Origin: Pseudomonadota bacterium
Lineage (GTDB): Bacteria; Pseudomonadota; Alphaproteobacteria; Rhizobiales; Devosiaceae
Assembly: GCA_023391095.1 (NCBI GenBank)
Contig: JAEWBN010000013.1
Location: 1 to 64,000 of the forward strand
Reading direction: 5' to 3'
Length of the DNA: 64,000 nucleotides
Part shown: piece by piece, positions 28,641 through 36,614 of the stretch
How positions within the stretch are numbered: position 1 is the stretch's first letter
How the letters are laid out: each line of letters opens with the position of its first letter
Notes under the pieces: generated by a model
What the model was told of the DNA's origin: nothing
Databases searched by the model: none
The model's input: the letters and a program-made list of their open reading frames with translations, nothing else
Translations under genes and position numbers: made by a program

Positions 28641-28820
28641 TGTTCAAGGGGCAAAGGTTCAGCAGCAATATGAACCGGAAATGAACGGGACGGTGCGGTC
28701 TCATTCAGGTGCGGCGTGGCACAAAGGCGGGCATGGACGGTCCTATCACCCGCCCCCCGCACGGGACCGTACTGCATCGAAAAGCCAGCGCCGCACCAGG
28801 TCGCTGGCTTTTCTTTTTTT
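28641..28820 (+). ncRNA. Candidate small RNA ending at an orphan terminator
   Basis: No rightward gene ends here, yet a strong plus-strand terminator stands at 28780-28820. Upstream, ACGGTCC (28737-28743) and GGACCGT (28764-28770) can form a 7-bp stem. The 5' end and promoter are not evident, and the lower bound is arbitrary. It could instead be the end of an antisense transcript opposite the hsp20 leader. Confidence 0.35.
28780..28820 (+). terminator. Strong rho-independent terminator without an upstream gene
   Basis: AAAAGCCAGCG-N11-CGCTGGCTTTT is a perfect 11-bp stem followed by CTTTTTTT. It lies about 50 bp before the alpha/beta hydrolase start. On minus the hairpin would also end in TTTTC, but no minus-strand gene leads into it. 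Confidence 0.8.
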
Positions 28821-28869
28821 ACGCTCGGTGTCTATGGTCCCGCCAGTTGTTTGAAGCGAGAGGCCGATC

Positions 28870-29844
28870 TTGAGCAGCCAAGTCGATCCCGATGGACCGC
28901 GCCTTGTCGTAACGCCTTCCAATCCGGTGCCCGAGGGCGTGCGCGTGGGCTATTTCACCACCTCGGACAAGGTGCGGCTGCGCTATGCCATCTGGCCCAA
29001 ATCGGCCGGTCCGCACCGGGGCACGATCTGCCTCGTTCAGGGGCGGACCGAATATATCGAGAAATATTTCGAGACCATCGCCGACTTCCGCAAGCGCGGA
29101 TTTGCCGTGGCGACTTTCGACTGGCGCGGGCAGGGCGGGTCGGACCGGCTGATCGGCAATCGCCAGGTGGGCTATGTCGACAGGTTCGACGATTATTGGA
29201 CGGATCTGCGGTGTTTCCACACCTCGATCCTTTTGCCCGACTGTCCGGGGCCGTTCTATCTTGTCGGGCACTCCATGGGTGGGCTGGTCAGCCTTTATGC
29301 GGCGAGCCGCGACCGCATGATGTTTGACCGGGTGTTCCTGTCGGCGCCCATGGTCAGCCTCCATCGCATGGAAGAAAAGCTCCGTCGCTGGGCCGCGGTG
29401 GCCGAAGCGGTGAGCTTTGCCGGGCTTGGCCGGCTGCCATTGGCGCGCCGGGGCGACCGGCTGCCGGACGAAAGCATGTTTGCAGGCAATCCGCTGACCT
29501 CGGACATGCTGCGCTATTCGAGGATGGTGGAGACGGTGCGCGCCGCGCCCGAACTCTATCTGGGTTCGCCCAGTTTCCGCTGGCTCGCTACTTCCATGCG
29601 CGCCATGCTGGCGACGGGGCGCGACAGTTTTCCCGGAGAAATCCGCACGCCGCTGCTGATGCTGGCGGCGGCGCGCGACGAAATCGTCTCGACCCCGGCG
29701 ACCGAAAACCTCGGTCTGCGCCTGCGTACGGGCCGGCATATTGTCATTCCCGGGGCCCGGCACGAACTTTTCATGGAAGCGGACCCGATCCGCGAACAGG
29801 TGTTCGCAGCCTTCGACGCCTTTATCACGGAACAGACGCGCTAG
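28870..29844 (+). CDS. Alpha/beta hydrolase (lysophospholipase/monoglyceride lipase-like)
   Basis: 324 residues, starting at a TTG 6 nt after AGAGG. The alpha/beta fold motifs are VQGRTEYIEKYF (the PldB-like hydrolase_4 segment), FDWRGQGGS and the nucleophile elbow GHSMGG (about 139-144). An acidic residue (AARDEIV) and a late histidine (GARHELF) complete the triad. There is no signal peptide, so it is cytosolic or membrane-associated. Members hydrolyse lysophospholipids or monoacylglycerols; the substrate is not fixed. It stands alone between a terminator and the Tad-like genes. Confidence 0.85.
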   Translation: MSSQVDPDGPRLVVTPSNPVPEGVRVGYFTTSDKVRLRYAIWPKSAGPHRGTICLVQGRTEYIEKYFETIADFRKRGFAVATFDWRGQGGSDRLIGNRQVGYVDRFDDYWTDLRCFHTSILLPDCPGPFYLVGHSMGGLVSLYAASRDRMMFDRVFLSAPMVSLHRMEEKLRRWAAVAEAVSFAGLGRLPLARRGDRLPDESMFAGNPLTSDMLRYSRMVETVRAAPELYLGSPSFRWLATSMRAMLATGRDSFPGEIRTPLLMLAAARDEIVSTPATENLGLRLRTGRHIVIPGARHELFMEADPIREQVFAAFDAFITEQTR

Positions 29845-29942
29845 GGCCACGGCCTGCTAAATCGATTTGCTAAAGCCTTTGGTAACAGCGCCTGCGTAAG
29901 GTCGCCGGGGAGCCAGGATGGCTTTGGGGGCCGCAAGCGTCA

Positions 29943-31259
29943 ATGGCGGGTCAGATCAGAAGGTTTCTGCGCGACAGCAACGGGAATGTCGCGATCCTTG
30001 TTGCATTCCTTATCCTGCCAATGCTGGTGCTGGCCGGGGGCGCCACAGATCTGGCGCGGGCGGAGAGCCATCGCGTGCAATTGCAGGATGGCATCGACCG
30101 TGCGGTGCTTGCTGCAGCCTCGCTCACCCAGAGCGTTACGGTCGAGACCACAGTTCGCGATTATCTCAAGTCGCTCGACTTCGTGGACGAGGTCGAACTG
30201 GCGTTCGATTATGACCTGTCCATCAATGCCCGGGACGTCAAAGTCACCGCAAGCTACGACATGCCGGCCGGGTTCCTGCCGCTTATCGGGATCGAAACCT
30301 TGCCGATACGGGTGAGTGCGGCTGCGCTGGAACAGCGCAGCAATATCGAGATTTCGCTGGTGCTGGATCTCTCCGGCTCGATGCGCTTCGACACGCCGAC
30401 CCGGCTCAGCATGCTCCGTCCGGCAGCCAAGGAGTTTGTCGATACGCTCCTGACGCCCGAAAGCGCGCCAACGACCACGATTTCCATTGTGCCCTATGCG
30501 GGTTCGGTCAATCCGGGATCAGTAGCCTATGGCCTGCTGAACATCCCGCGCCGGCACAACTATTCGTCCTGCGTCGAGTTTATTACGGACGACTACAAGT
30601 CGGGAAACATCCCCTTCGCCCTGCGCGGGCAGGTGCCCCATTTCACCCATGCGCATACAGCCAAGAATGACCCTGTACTGGGCTGGAGCTGGTGTCCCGA
30701 GGAGATCAGTTCGATCACCTACCTGTCCAACAACGCTGCGCTACTCAAGAACCGTATCGACACGCTCAAGATGTTCGATGGGACCGGCACGGCTATCGGC
30801 ACAAATTGGGGCCTGCTGCTGCTCGATCCGGTGATGCGGCCGTTTATCGGGCAGATGTCAGCGGCCGGGAAAGTGGCTAACCAGTTCGCCAGCCGGCCGG
30901 CGGCTTTCCAAGACCCCGAGACGCTCAAGATCATGGTGCTCATGACAGATGGCGAGATTTCCGATCAGTACCGCCCGAGAGTGTATGACTACCCCCGTCC
31001 CAAGGAGCAGGACAACGTCATGCAGACCAATCGGAACCACAATCGCGACCGGCTCTACGATGTGTGCAACCGAGCCAAGGCCAATGGTGTCATCGTCTTC
31101 ACCATCGGCTTCCGCATCTCGCCCACTTCCAGTGCGATCACGGAAATGCGCAATTGCGCTTCCAGCCCCAGTCATTTTTACGATGTGAAGGACATGAACA
31201 TCGCTTCGGCCTTTCGCTCGATTGCCACGGCGATCCAGAAGGTAAAGCTGACGCAATGA
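29943..31259 (+). CDS. TadG-like pilus protein with VWA domain
   Basis: 438 residues. The N-terminal TadE/G-type hydrophobic segment (about 17-36, preceded by RDSNGNVAILVAF) is a pseudopilin-like membrane anchor. A von Willebrand A domain follows with the MIDAS motif DLSGSMRFD (about 141-149) and a later TDGE. The protein would be exported with its C-terminus in the periplasm. It is the first of three overlapping genes (stop/start overlaps at 31256 and 31792) encoding Tad-type minor components. Genes for the Tad ATPase and secretin are not in the window. Confidence 0.87.
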   Translation: MAGQIRRFLRDSNGNVAILVAFLILPMLVLAGGATDLARAESHRVQLQDGIDRAVLAAASLTQSVTVETTVRDYLKSLDFVDEVELAFDYDLSINARDVKVTASYDMPAGFLPLIGIETLPIRVSAAALEQRSNIEISLVLDLSGSMRFDTPTRLSMLRPAAKEFVDTLLTPESAPTTTISIVPYAGSVNPGSVAYGLLNIPRRHNYSSCVEFITDDYKSGNIPFALRGQVPHFTHAHTAKNDPVLGWSWCPEEISSITYLSNNAALLKNRIDTLKMFDGTGTAIGTNWGLLLLDPVMRPFIGQMSAAGKVANQFASRPAAFQDPETLKIMVLMTDGEISDQYRPRVYDYPRPKEQDNVMQTNRNHNRDRLYDVCNRAKANGVIVFTIGFRISPTSSAITEMRNCASSPSHFYDVKDMNIASAFRSIATAIQKVKLTQ

Positions 31260-31792
31260 GGCGGGGATGGAGCCGGCTTCGCGCGTTGCGCCTCTGGGTG
31301 GACCGTTCGGCGTCCGCGGCGGTGGAGTTTGCGCTGGTGGTGCCGGTCCTGGTGGCCATCGTGCTCTCCACGTTCGAAGTGGGCTGGTACATGGTGCAGA
31401 CCATCATGCTGGACCGGGCGGTGGACCGCACCGTGCGCGAATTGCGCGTGGGCAGCTTTGCCAATCCCACTCAGGCGAGCATGCGCCAGCGCGTGTGCCG
31501 CGAAGCCATGGTCTTGTTCGACTGCGAGCAGAGCCTGACGCTGGAACTGGTTCCGGTAACAACGCCCTCTACCTATCCCAATGACGCGGCGCGGTGCATC
31601 GAACGGGCCAATCCGATCCAGCCGGTGTTGCGATTTATACCGGGCGGACGCTCGCAGACCATGTTCGTGCGGGCCTGCTACGTCGTCTCCCCGTTCACGC
31701 CGGGGCTGGCGCTGGGCCTCGCCATGGCCAAGGATGACGATGGCGATTTCCGGCTGATTTCCAAATCCGCCTTCATGAACGAGCCCATGTGA
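31256..31792 (+). CDS. TadE-like pilus assembly protein 1
   Basis: 178 residues from the ATG that overlaps the TadG-like stop (ATGA). The N-terminal RSASAAVEFALVVPVLVAIVLSTFEVGWYMV carries the TadE motif, a short basic leader and a hydrophobic helix (about 20-42) with the conserved Glu after AAV. The remainder has a cysteine-containing periplasmic domain (CREAMVLFDCE, CIERA, ACYVV). Such pseudopilins are processed by TadV and support Flp pilus assembly. It is translationally coupled on both sides. Confidence 0.85.
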   Translation: MRRGWSRLRALRLWVDRSASAAVEFALVVPVLVAIVLSTFEVGWYMVQTIMLDRAVDRTVRELRVGSFANPTQASMRQRVCREAMVLFDCEQSLTLELVPVTTPSTYPNDAARCIERANPIQPVLRFIPGGRSQTMFVRACYVVSPFTPGLALGLAMAKDDDGDFRLISKSAFMNEPM

Positions 31793-32313
31793 TGGGCCGG
31801 GTCCGAACACGCCGTTTCGATCGAGACGAGCGCGGCACTTCTGCCGTCGAGTTCGCGCTTCTGGTGCCGGTCCTGCTGCTGCTGCTGGTTGGCACGGTGA
31901 CGCTGTTCGACCTCTTTCGCACCCATCAGAATGTCGAGAAAGCCACGTTCACGCTCAGCGACATGCTTTCGCGCGAACAGACGATCAACCAGGCCAAGCT
32001 CAACGACATGCTGGCGCTGTTGCGTAACATGGTGCCGTCTTCGGGCACGGGCGGCTTGAGGGTCAGCAGCATCGTCAAGTCGCAGGGCGCGTTCAGCGTG
32101 CGCTGGAGCCGGTCGGTGGGATCGAATGTCCCAACGACGCCGCTGCCTGGATCGGTGCTGCCCGATATTGCCGAAGGCGATTCTGTGCTGCTGACCGAGA
32201 GCTTCGTGCCCTACAGGGCCTTTGTGGACTGGTTCACCGTAGACTTCATCACGTTTACCGGCCAGTCGGCGCAGCGGCCGCGCATCGTGTCGGAAATCCG
32301 CTACGTGCCCTGA
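31792..32313 (+). CDS. TadE-like pilus assembly protein 2
   Basis: 173 residues from the ATG at 31792, whose A is the last base of the preceding TGA; a GTG one codon earlier is also possible. The motif RDERGTSAVEFALLVPVLLLLLVGTVTLFDLF (about 12-43) is the TadE anchor with the conserved Glu. The rest is a soluble periplasmic domain without cysteines. Third gene of the TadG-TadE-TadE unit, convergent with the HisN-like gene. Confidence 0.85.
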   Translation: MGRVRTRRFDRDERGTSAVEFALLVPVLLLLLVGTVTLFDLFRTHQNVEKATFTLSDMLSREQTINQAKLNDMLALLRNMVPSSGTGGLRVSSIVKSQGAFSVRWSRSVGSNVPTTPLPGSVLPDIAEGDSVLLTESFVPYRAFVDWFTVDFITFTGQSAQRPRIVSEIRYVP

Positions 32314-32322
32314 CCGGGGCGC

Positions 32323-33132
32323 TCAGGCGCGGTTGATAAGGTCGAGGGCTTGATCCAGCAGGGCCTGGCTGGCTGCGGCCACGACATTGCCGCCCCCGGT
32401 CGGCTCGCTCCCATCCCAGCAGGATATGGCGCCGCCGGCCTCGCGGATGATGGGCACGAGCGCGGCGATATCGTAGGTATTGAGATAGGGCTCAACGACC
32501 AGATCGGCATGGCCGGCAGCGAGCAGCGCATAGCCATAGCAATCCATGCCGAAACGCTGGAGGCGCGTCGCGCCCTCTATGGCCTGCCAGCGGGCCCAGT
32601 GCTCACCCTTGAACAGATTGGGCGTGGTGGTGAAAAGCCGTGCGGCAGAGAGGTCGGTGAGGCCGCTGGTGCGGTTGGGAAGCGCGCCGTCGCCCCGCCG
32701 GTAGGCCGAGCGGCCGGGCACGGCCAGGAAACATTCGCCGATAAAGGGCTGGCTCATCAGGCCTGCCACGGCCACCCCATCCACGGCAAACCCGATCAGC
32801 GTGCCCCAGACCGGCGCGCCGGAGATGAAGGCGCGGGTGCCGTCCACCGGATCGATGATCCAGCTATAGCGGCCGTCGCCGGAGCGTCCCCACTCCTCCC
32901 CGATAATGGCGTGGTCGGAAAATTCCGCTTCGATCACGGCGCGGATGGCGGTTTCGGCACCCTTATCGGCCTCGGTGACCGGGTCGAACCCCGCCTCAAG
33001 CTTGTTGTCGATGGTGAGGGGGGTTCGGAACAGGGGAAGCGTCCTTGCGGCGGCGGCGTCAGCCGCGCGCAGGAGGGTGGCTTCGATGCGGGCAAAATCG
33101 ATCTCGGCGCCGGTCTGGCCTGTTGTCGTCAT
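32323..33132 (-). CDS. Inositol monophosphatase-family phosphatase (HisN-like)
   Basis: 269 residues. The metal site motifs are GEEWG (78-82) and IDPVDGTRAF (93-102), with YDIAALVPIIREAGG near the C-terminus. The pattern, including the WGTLIGF segment, is nearest to the histidinol-phosphatase HisN type, which completes histidine synthesis in many alphaproteobacteria lacking other enzymes. Inositol-1-phosphate or other sugar phosphates remain possible. Start ATG 33132 follows AAAGGAC. Its neighbour upstream, an N-formylglutamate amidohydrolase, belongs to histidine degradation, on the same strand but over 300 bp away. Confidence 0.82.
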   Translation of the reverse strand: MTTTGQTGAEIDFARIEATLLRAADAAAARTLPLFRTPLTIDNKLEAGFDPVTEADKGAETAIRAVIEAEFSDHAIIGEEWGRSGDGRYSWIIDPVDGTRAFISGAPVWGTLIGFAVDGVAVAGLMSQPFIGECFLAVPGRSAYRRGDGALPNRTSGLTDLSAARLFTTTPNLFKGEHWARWQAIEGATRLQRFGMDCYGYALLAAGHADLVVEPYLNTYDIAALVPIIREAGGAISCWDGSEPTGGGNVVAAASQALLDQALDLINRA

Positions 33133-33401
33133 GGGGTAGTCCTTTGGCGCAAAGTCCTGAAAGTCACGCCAGTTATTCGGCGGGATTGAGGCAGTTGAAC
33201 GGATTGGCGGAGCAAACAGAGCCAAATCATGGCTCTAGCGATCTGAATCATTTTTGCAACAAGATCGGGTCGCCTTATGGGGATAAAGCGTGCTCATCTT
33301 GTTGGCTGGAGCAAATCAGTGCATCGAAAAATGGCTTGGTCAGTAGCCGGACTTGCATCCAAGGCCACGGACGTCCGGTGAACATCGTTCCTCCCTAGAC
33401 T
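33133..33401 (+). ncRNA. Candidate small RNA between the HisN-like gene and the N-formylglutamate amidohydrolase gene
   Basis: A 313-bp gap with no convincing ORF holds a plus-strand terminator at 33402-33432 that no gene explains. Within it are the hairpin GAGCC-N7-GGCTC and, just before the terminator, CGTTCCTCCCTAGAC, a C/U-rich anti-Shine-Dalgarno-like stretch typical of trans-acting sRNA loops. The 5' end is unknown. This is inference from the orphan terminator. Confidence 0.35.
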
Positions 33402-33432
33402 GGGGCCGTCTTTGGGGGCGGCCCCTTTGTTT
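33402..33432 (+). terminator. Rho-independent terminator without an upstream gene
   Basis: GGGGCCG-N10-CGGCCCC followed by TTTGTTTT. The T run lies on the plus side. On minus it follows the amidohydrolase stop but has no T run. Confidence 0.65.
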
Positions 33433-33445
33433 TGCTGCAGGCGGA

Positions 33446-34330
33446 CTATTCGGCGGCGATGCGGCCGGTTTGCGCCAAGGGCATCATGTCGATGCCCAGA
33501 AGGGTCACGACCAGCCGTTCAATAAGGGCGGCCAGGGGCTCAAAGCCACTGTTTTTCTCCAGAGTGGCTTCATTCATGTAGAGGTGGCGGCTGATTTCGA
33601 TCTGGAGCGCGTGCACGCCGTGTTGCGGGCGGCCATAGGTGCGCGTGCAGAAGCCGCCCGCATAGGGGCGGTTGCGCGCCACCCGGAGACCCGCGGTGGT
33701 GAAGACGGTTTCGACCAGATCGATCAGGGCCGGGGCGCAGGTGGTGCCGTAGCGATCGCCCAGCACGATGTCGGGCGTCGCCCTTTCGCCGTGACGGCCG
33801 ATGCGCGGCATGGAATGGCAGTCGATGAGCACGGCGATGCCGAAGAGGGCCATGGCTTCGGCGAGGAGCTTCTGCAGGGCCGTGTGGTAGGGGTGGTAGA
33901 TGCCCTCGATGCGCATGCGGGCGTCATCCAGGGTCAGCCTTTCGCGATAGATGGGCTTGTTCTCGGCGACGACGCGCGCCAGCGTCCCGAGGCCGGCTGC
34001 AACGCGGGGCGAGGTGGTGTTGAACTTGTCCGATAGCGGCTCGGCGAACATGGTGGGGTCGAGTTCCCAGGGTTCGCGATTGACGTCGAGATAGGCGCGA
34101 GGGAAATGCGCCCGCAGGAGCGGCGCGCCCAGATGGGGCGCCCGGCCGAACAGCTCGTCGACATAGGCGTCCTCGGACTGGCGGATCGACAGGTGGTCCA
34201 GCCGCGTCATAGCGAGGAACCGGGGCGGATAGACCCGGCCCGAATGGGGCGAATTGAACACAAGCGGCGCGACGGCGCGGCGCGGCCGGATGGTTTCGAA
34301 TGCCGGTTGATCCCAATAGTCGGATCGCAC
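33446..34330 (-). CDS. N-formylglutamate amidohydrolase-family protein
   Basis: 294 residues from the GTG at 34330 with GGGGGG-like purines 7 nt upstream; a longer frame adds 62 residues of no family. The core LVFNSPHSGRVYPP (zinc His), DVNREPWELDP and DCHSMPRI...PDIVLGDR, then RPYAGGFCTR and ALQIEISRHLYMNE, match the FGase/HutG family of zinc hydrolases. Such enzymes release glutamate from N-formylglutamate in histidine degradation. No other hut gene is in the window, so the substrate is by family only. Confidence 0.85.
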   Translation of the reverse strand: MRSDYWDQPAFETIRPRRAVAPLVFNSPHSGRVYPPRFLAMTRLDHLSIRQSEDAYVDELFGRAPHLGAPLLRAHFPRAYLDVNREPWELDPTMFAEPLSDKFNTTSPRVAAGLGTLARVVAENKPIYRERLTLDDARMRIEGIYHPYHTALQKLLAEAMALFGIAVLIDCHSMPRIGRHGERATPDIVLGDRYGTTCAPALIDLVETVFTTAGLRVARNRPYAGGFCTRTYGRPQHGVHALQIEISRHLYMNEATLEKNSGFEPLAALIERLVVTLLGIDMMPLAQTGRIAAE

Positions 34331-34559
34331 GCCGTTCCCCCCTTCATGCGACCGCTCGGAAGGCCGCAAGGTGATTTGCTTTTGCCAAGTTTGGATTGCC
34401 GCGCGCCCGTTGTCCAGTTTGTCACATAATCGCCATTGCCGGGAAAAACCGAATGGGGACAGCGGGGGCAGAGTGCCGCCCGCATTGTTGCCAAAGCAAT
34501 CAACTGGCATAAACAAGCCAACAGCGACTCACCGCCGAAACGGCCAAATGGGGTTATTG

Positions 34560-34919
34560 ATGAAGCGAATCCTGCTCGCCGAAGACGACAACGACATGCG
34601 TCAGTTCCTGACGCGCGCGCTCAAGAGCGCGGGCTACGAGGTCGTGTCGTTCGACAACGGGCTTTCCGCCTATGAACGGCTGCGCGAGGAGCCGTTCTCG
34701 CTGTTGCTGAGCGACATCGTGATGCCGGAAATGGACGGAATCGAACTGGCACGGCGCGCCACCGAACTCGATCCGGACCTCAAGGTCATGTTTATTACCG
34801 GCTTTGCCGCTGTGGCGCTCAATCCGGACAGCGATGCCCCCAAGGATGCCTCTGTCCTCTCCAAACCCTTCCATCTCAAGGATCTGGTGAGCGAGGTCGA
34901 GCGGCTTCTGGCCGCCTGA
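34560..34919 (+). CDS. cpdR: Response regulator CpdR
   Basis: 119 residues, a single receiver domain without output. Phospho-acceptor Asp52 (LLSDIVMPEMDG), the acidic pair E8-D9/D10, Thr80 (FITGFA) and Lys102 (VLSKPF) are all present. The sequence closely follows the CpdR family of alphaproteobacteria, which in its unphosphorylated form brings ClpXP to the pole to degrade cell-cycle regulators, under CckA-ChpT control. The start ATG at 34560 is downstream of GGGG. It is not in an operon; two tRNA-Val genes follow. Confidence 0.88.
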   Translation: MKRILLAEDDNDMRQFLTRALKSAGYEVVSFDNGLSAYERLREEPFSLLLSDIVMPEMDGIELARRATELDPDLKVMFITGFAAVALNPDSDAPKDASVLSKPFHLKDLVSEVERLLAA

Positions 34920-34964
34920 TCGGGAGAGGTTTCCACACACTTGCGCGAAGTTGGATTTGGCCTC

Positions 34965-34995
34965 TTGACCCCCGGTGGGGTTTTATGGTCTATCC
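34965..34995 (+). promoter_or_regulatory. Probable housekeeping promoter for the tRNA-Val genes
   Basis: CTTGACC with a TTGACC -35 at 34965-34970 is followed by a T-rich stretch and TCTATC near 34989-34994 (18-bp spacer). It lies about 43 bp before the first tRNA. The -35 is strong and the -10 weak. Confidence 0.45.
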
Positions 34996-35036
34996 GCGCC
35001 ACCGGAACGGCTTTGGCGGTTTCGGCCCGGAGAGAT

Positions 35037-35111
<75 letters not shown>

Positions 35112-35152
35112 TCTCTTTCCGGCCGCTGGCTCCAAAAGGAGCGATGCGGAGT

Positions 35153-35227
35153 GGGAGTATAGCTCAGCGGGAGAGCATTCGCTTCACACGCGAAGGGTCA
35201 CAAGTTCAATCCTTGTTACTCCCACCA
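35153..35227 (+). tRNA. tRNA-Val (anticodon CAC)
   Basis: 75 nt with encoded CCA. The acceptor stem is GGGAGTA/TACTCCC. The anticodon arm is TTCGC-TTCACAC-GCGAA with anticodon CAC (codon GUG). The T-loop reads GTTCAATC. It lies 41 bp after the GAC isoacceptor and shares much of its body sequence, suggesting duplication. Confidence 0.95.
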
Positions 35228-35394
35228 TTCCCCCTCGCTCCCGGTGAAGGCGGCCTGCAAATACCAAATTGCTGCGCTTCCGATGCTCACGTGCTCATGC
35301 ACGCTGCGCTTCGGTTCTCGCAATCCGGCATTTTCGTCTCGCCTTGACCGGTTCGAGTGCGAATGGTGCCCAATACCGATCCTTTCTGGCTTTA

Positions 35395-36009
35395 TCACCA
35401 CATTGTCTGTCGGGCGCGTTCGGGCCAGGCCTTGTCGTAGGCGTCGCCGCCGACCTGGTTATGGGTGAGGGTAGCGAGCATCTGGCCGGGTGTCGGCAGG
35501 CTGGAAGGGTCGATGTGCCGCTCGGCGTTCCAGAGCTCGGACCGGATGATCGCCCGCGCGCACTGGAAGTAGATTTCCTCGACCGCGAAAACCAACACCG
35601 AGCGCGGCGCTTTCTCCTCAACGGCGAAGCTTTCGAGCAGGGCGGGGTCGATGGAGAGGTGGGCGCGGCCATTGACGCGCAGGGTCGTGCCGGAGCCGGG
35701 AATCAGAAACAGCAGCGCGCAGCGCGGATCGCGCACGATGTTGCGCAGGCTGTCGATGCGATTGTTGCCGCGCCGGTCGGGCAGCATCAAGGTTTTGTCG
35801 TCATGGATGCGTACAAAGCCCGGAAGGTCGCCACGCGGTGAGCAATCAAGGCCCTCAGGGCCGATCGTGGCCAGGGCAAGGAAGGGGCTGGCTTCGATGA
35901 GACGACGGTATTCCGGGGTCACATAGGAGGCGACCTTGACCATGGAGGGCGCCGCGGGCGCGGGTTGGTAGATCGCTTCGAGCTCTTCGAGGCTGGTCAC
36001 AATGGTCAT
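35395..36009 (-). CDS. Pyridoxamine 5'-phosphate oxidase-like (PPOX) FMN protein
   Basis: 204 residues. The split-barrel flavin fold is recognised from PFLALATIGPEGLDCSPRGDLPGFVRI, LMLPDRRGNNRIDSLRNIV and ALLFLIPGSGTTLRVNGRA, the pattern of the MSMEG_1061-type PPOX family. The C-terminus ends with a PG..LA metal-independent tail. Such proteins bind FMN or F420; the substrate is unknown. The start ATG 36009 was chosen by AAGGA upstream; a longer frame adds 22 residues. It is divergent from msrB, sharing a 115-bp promoter region. Confidence 0.82.
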   Translation of the reverse strand: MTIVTSLEELEAIYQPAPAAPSMVKVASYVTPEYRRLIEASPFLALATIGPEGLDCSPRGDLPGFVRIHDDKTLMLPDRRGNNRIDSLRNIVRDPRCALLFLIPGSGTTLRVNGRAHLSIDPALLESFAVEEKAPRSVLVFAVEEIYFQCARAIIRSELWNAERHIDPSSLPTPGQMLATLTHNQVGGDAYDKAWPERARQTMW

Positions 36010-36124
36010 GAAAGGCGATCCTTGCCCGCGAATGCCGGGCGTTGTGATGCGTGATGCGCTGGGAATAGGCCGCAATTATGCCTATATCTGGCATCCAAGA
36101 CCAGTCCGACCAAGGAGTGACGCC

Positions 36125-36526
36125 ATGGACGCTCATGCCTTTCCCGTGACCCGCACCGATGCCGAATGGCGCGAGCGGCTCACCGAAGAACAATATTACA
36201 TCATGCGCCAGCACGGCACCGAGCGGCCGGGAAGCTGCGCGCTGCTGCATGAAACGCGGCAGGGGACTTTTTCCTGCGCCGGCTGCGATACGCCGCTCTT
36301 TGCCTCGACCTTGAAGTTTGAAAGCGGCACGGGCTGGCCCAGCTTCAACGACCCCATTCCCGGCTCGGTCGAGACCACCGAAGACCGTTCATTCGGGATG
36401 GTGCGCACGGAAGTGCATTGCGCCACCTGCGGCAGCCATCTGGGCCACGTCTTCCCCGACGGGCCGCCTCCGACCGGCCTGCGCTACTGCATCAATGGCG
36501 TCGCGCTGAATTTTGCGCCCAACTAA
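36125..36526 (+). CDS. msrB: Peptide methionine (R)-S-oxide reductase MsrB
   Basis: 133 residues. Zinc cysteine pairs are C51/C54 and C99/C102. The catalytic cysteine is C122 in RYCINGVAL, with the conserved GTGWPSF (68-74) and HLGHVF. MsrB reduces the R form of methionine sulfoxide in proteins; here it is cytosolic, having no signal. Cys38 (PGSC) could be a resolving cysteine. AAGGAG lies 7 nt before the ATG. A strong terminator follows at 36556. Confidence 0.94.
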   Translation: MDAHAFPVTRTDAEWRERLTEEQYYIMRQHGTERPGSCALLHETRQGTFSCAGCDTPLFASTLKFESGTGWPSFNDPIPGSVETTEDRSFGMVRTEVHCATCGSHLGHVFPDGPPPTGLRYCINGVALNFAPN

Positions 36527-36555
36527 CCGATCTTTCGGCCGGCATCGCCTGCATG

Positions 36556-36590
36556 AAAGCCCCGGATAGAAATCCGGGGCTTTTTCTTTC
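36556..36590 (+). terminator. Rho-independent terminator after msrB
   Basis: AAAGCCCCGGAT-AGAA-ATCCGGGGCTTT forms a perfect 12-bp stem followed by TTCTTTC. It may also serve the convergent hrpB. Confidence 0.85.
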
Positions 36591-36614
36591 GCCCGAGGAT
36601 GCGAAGACCAAGTC

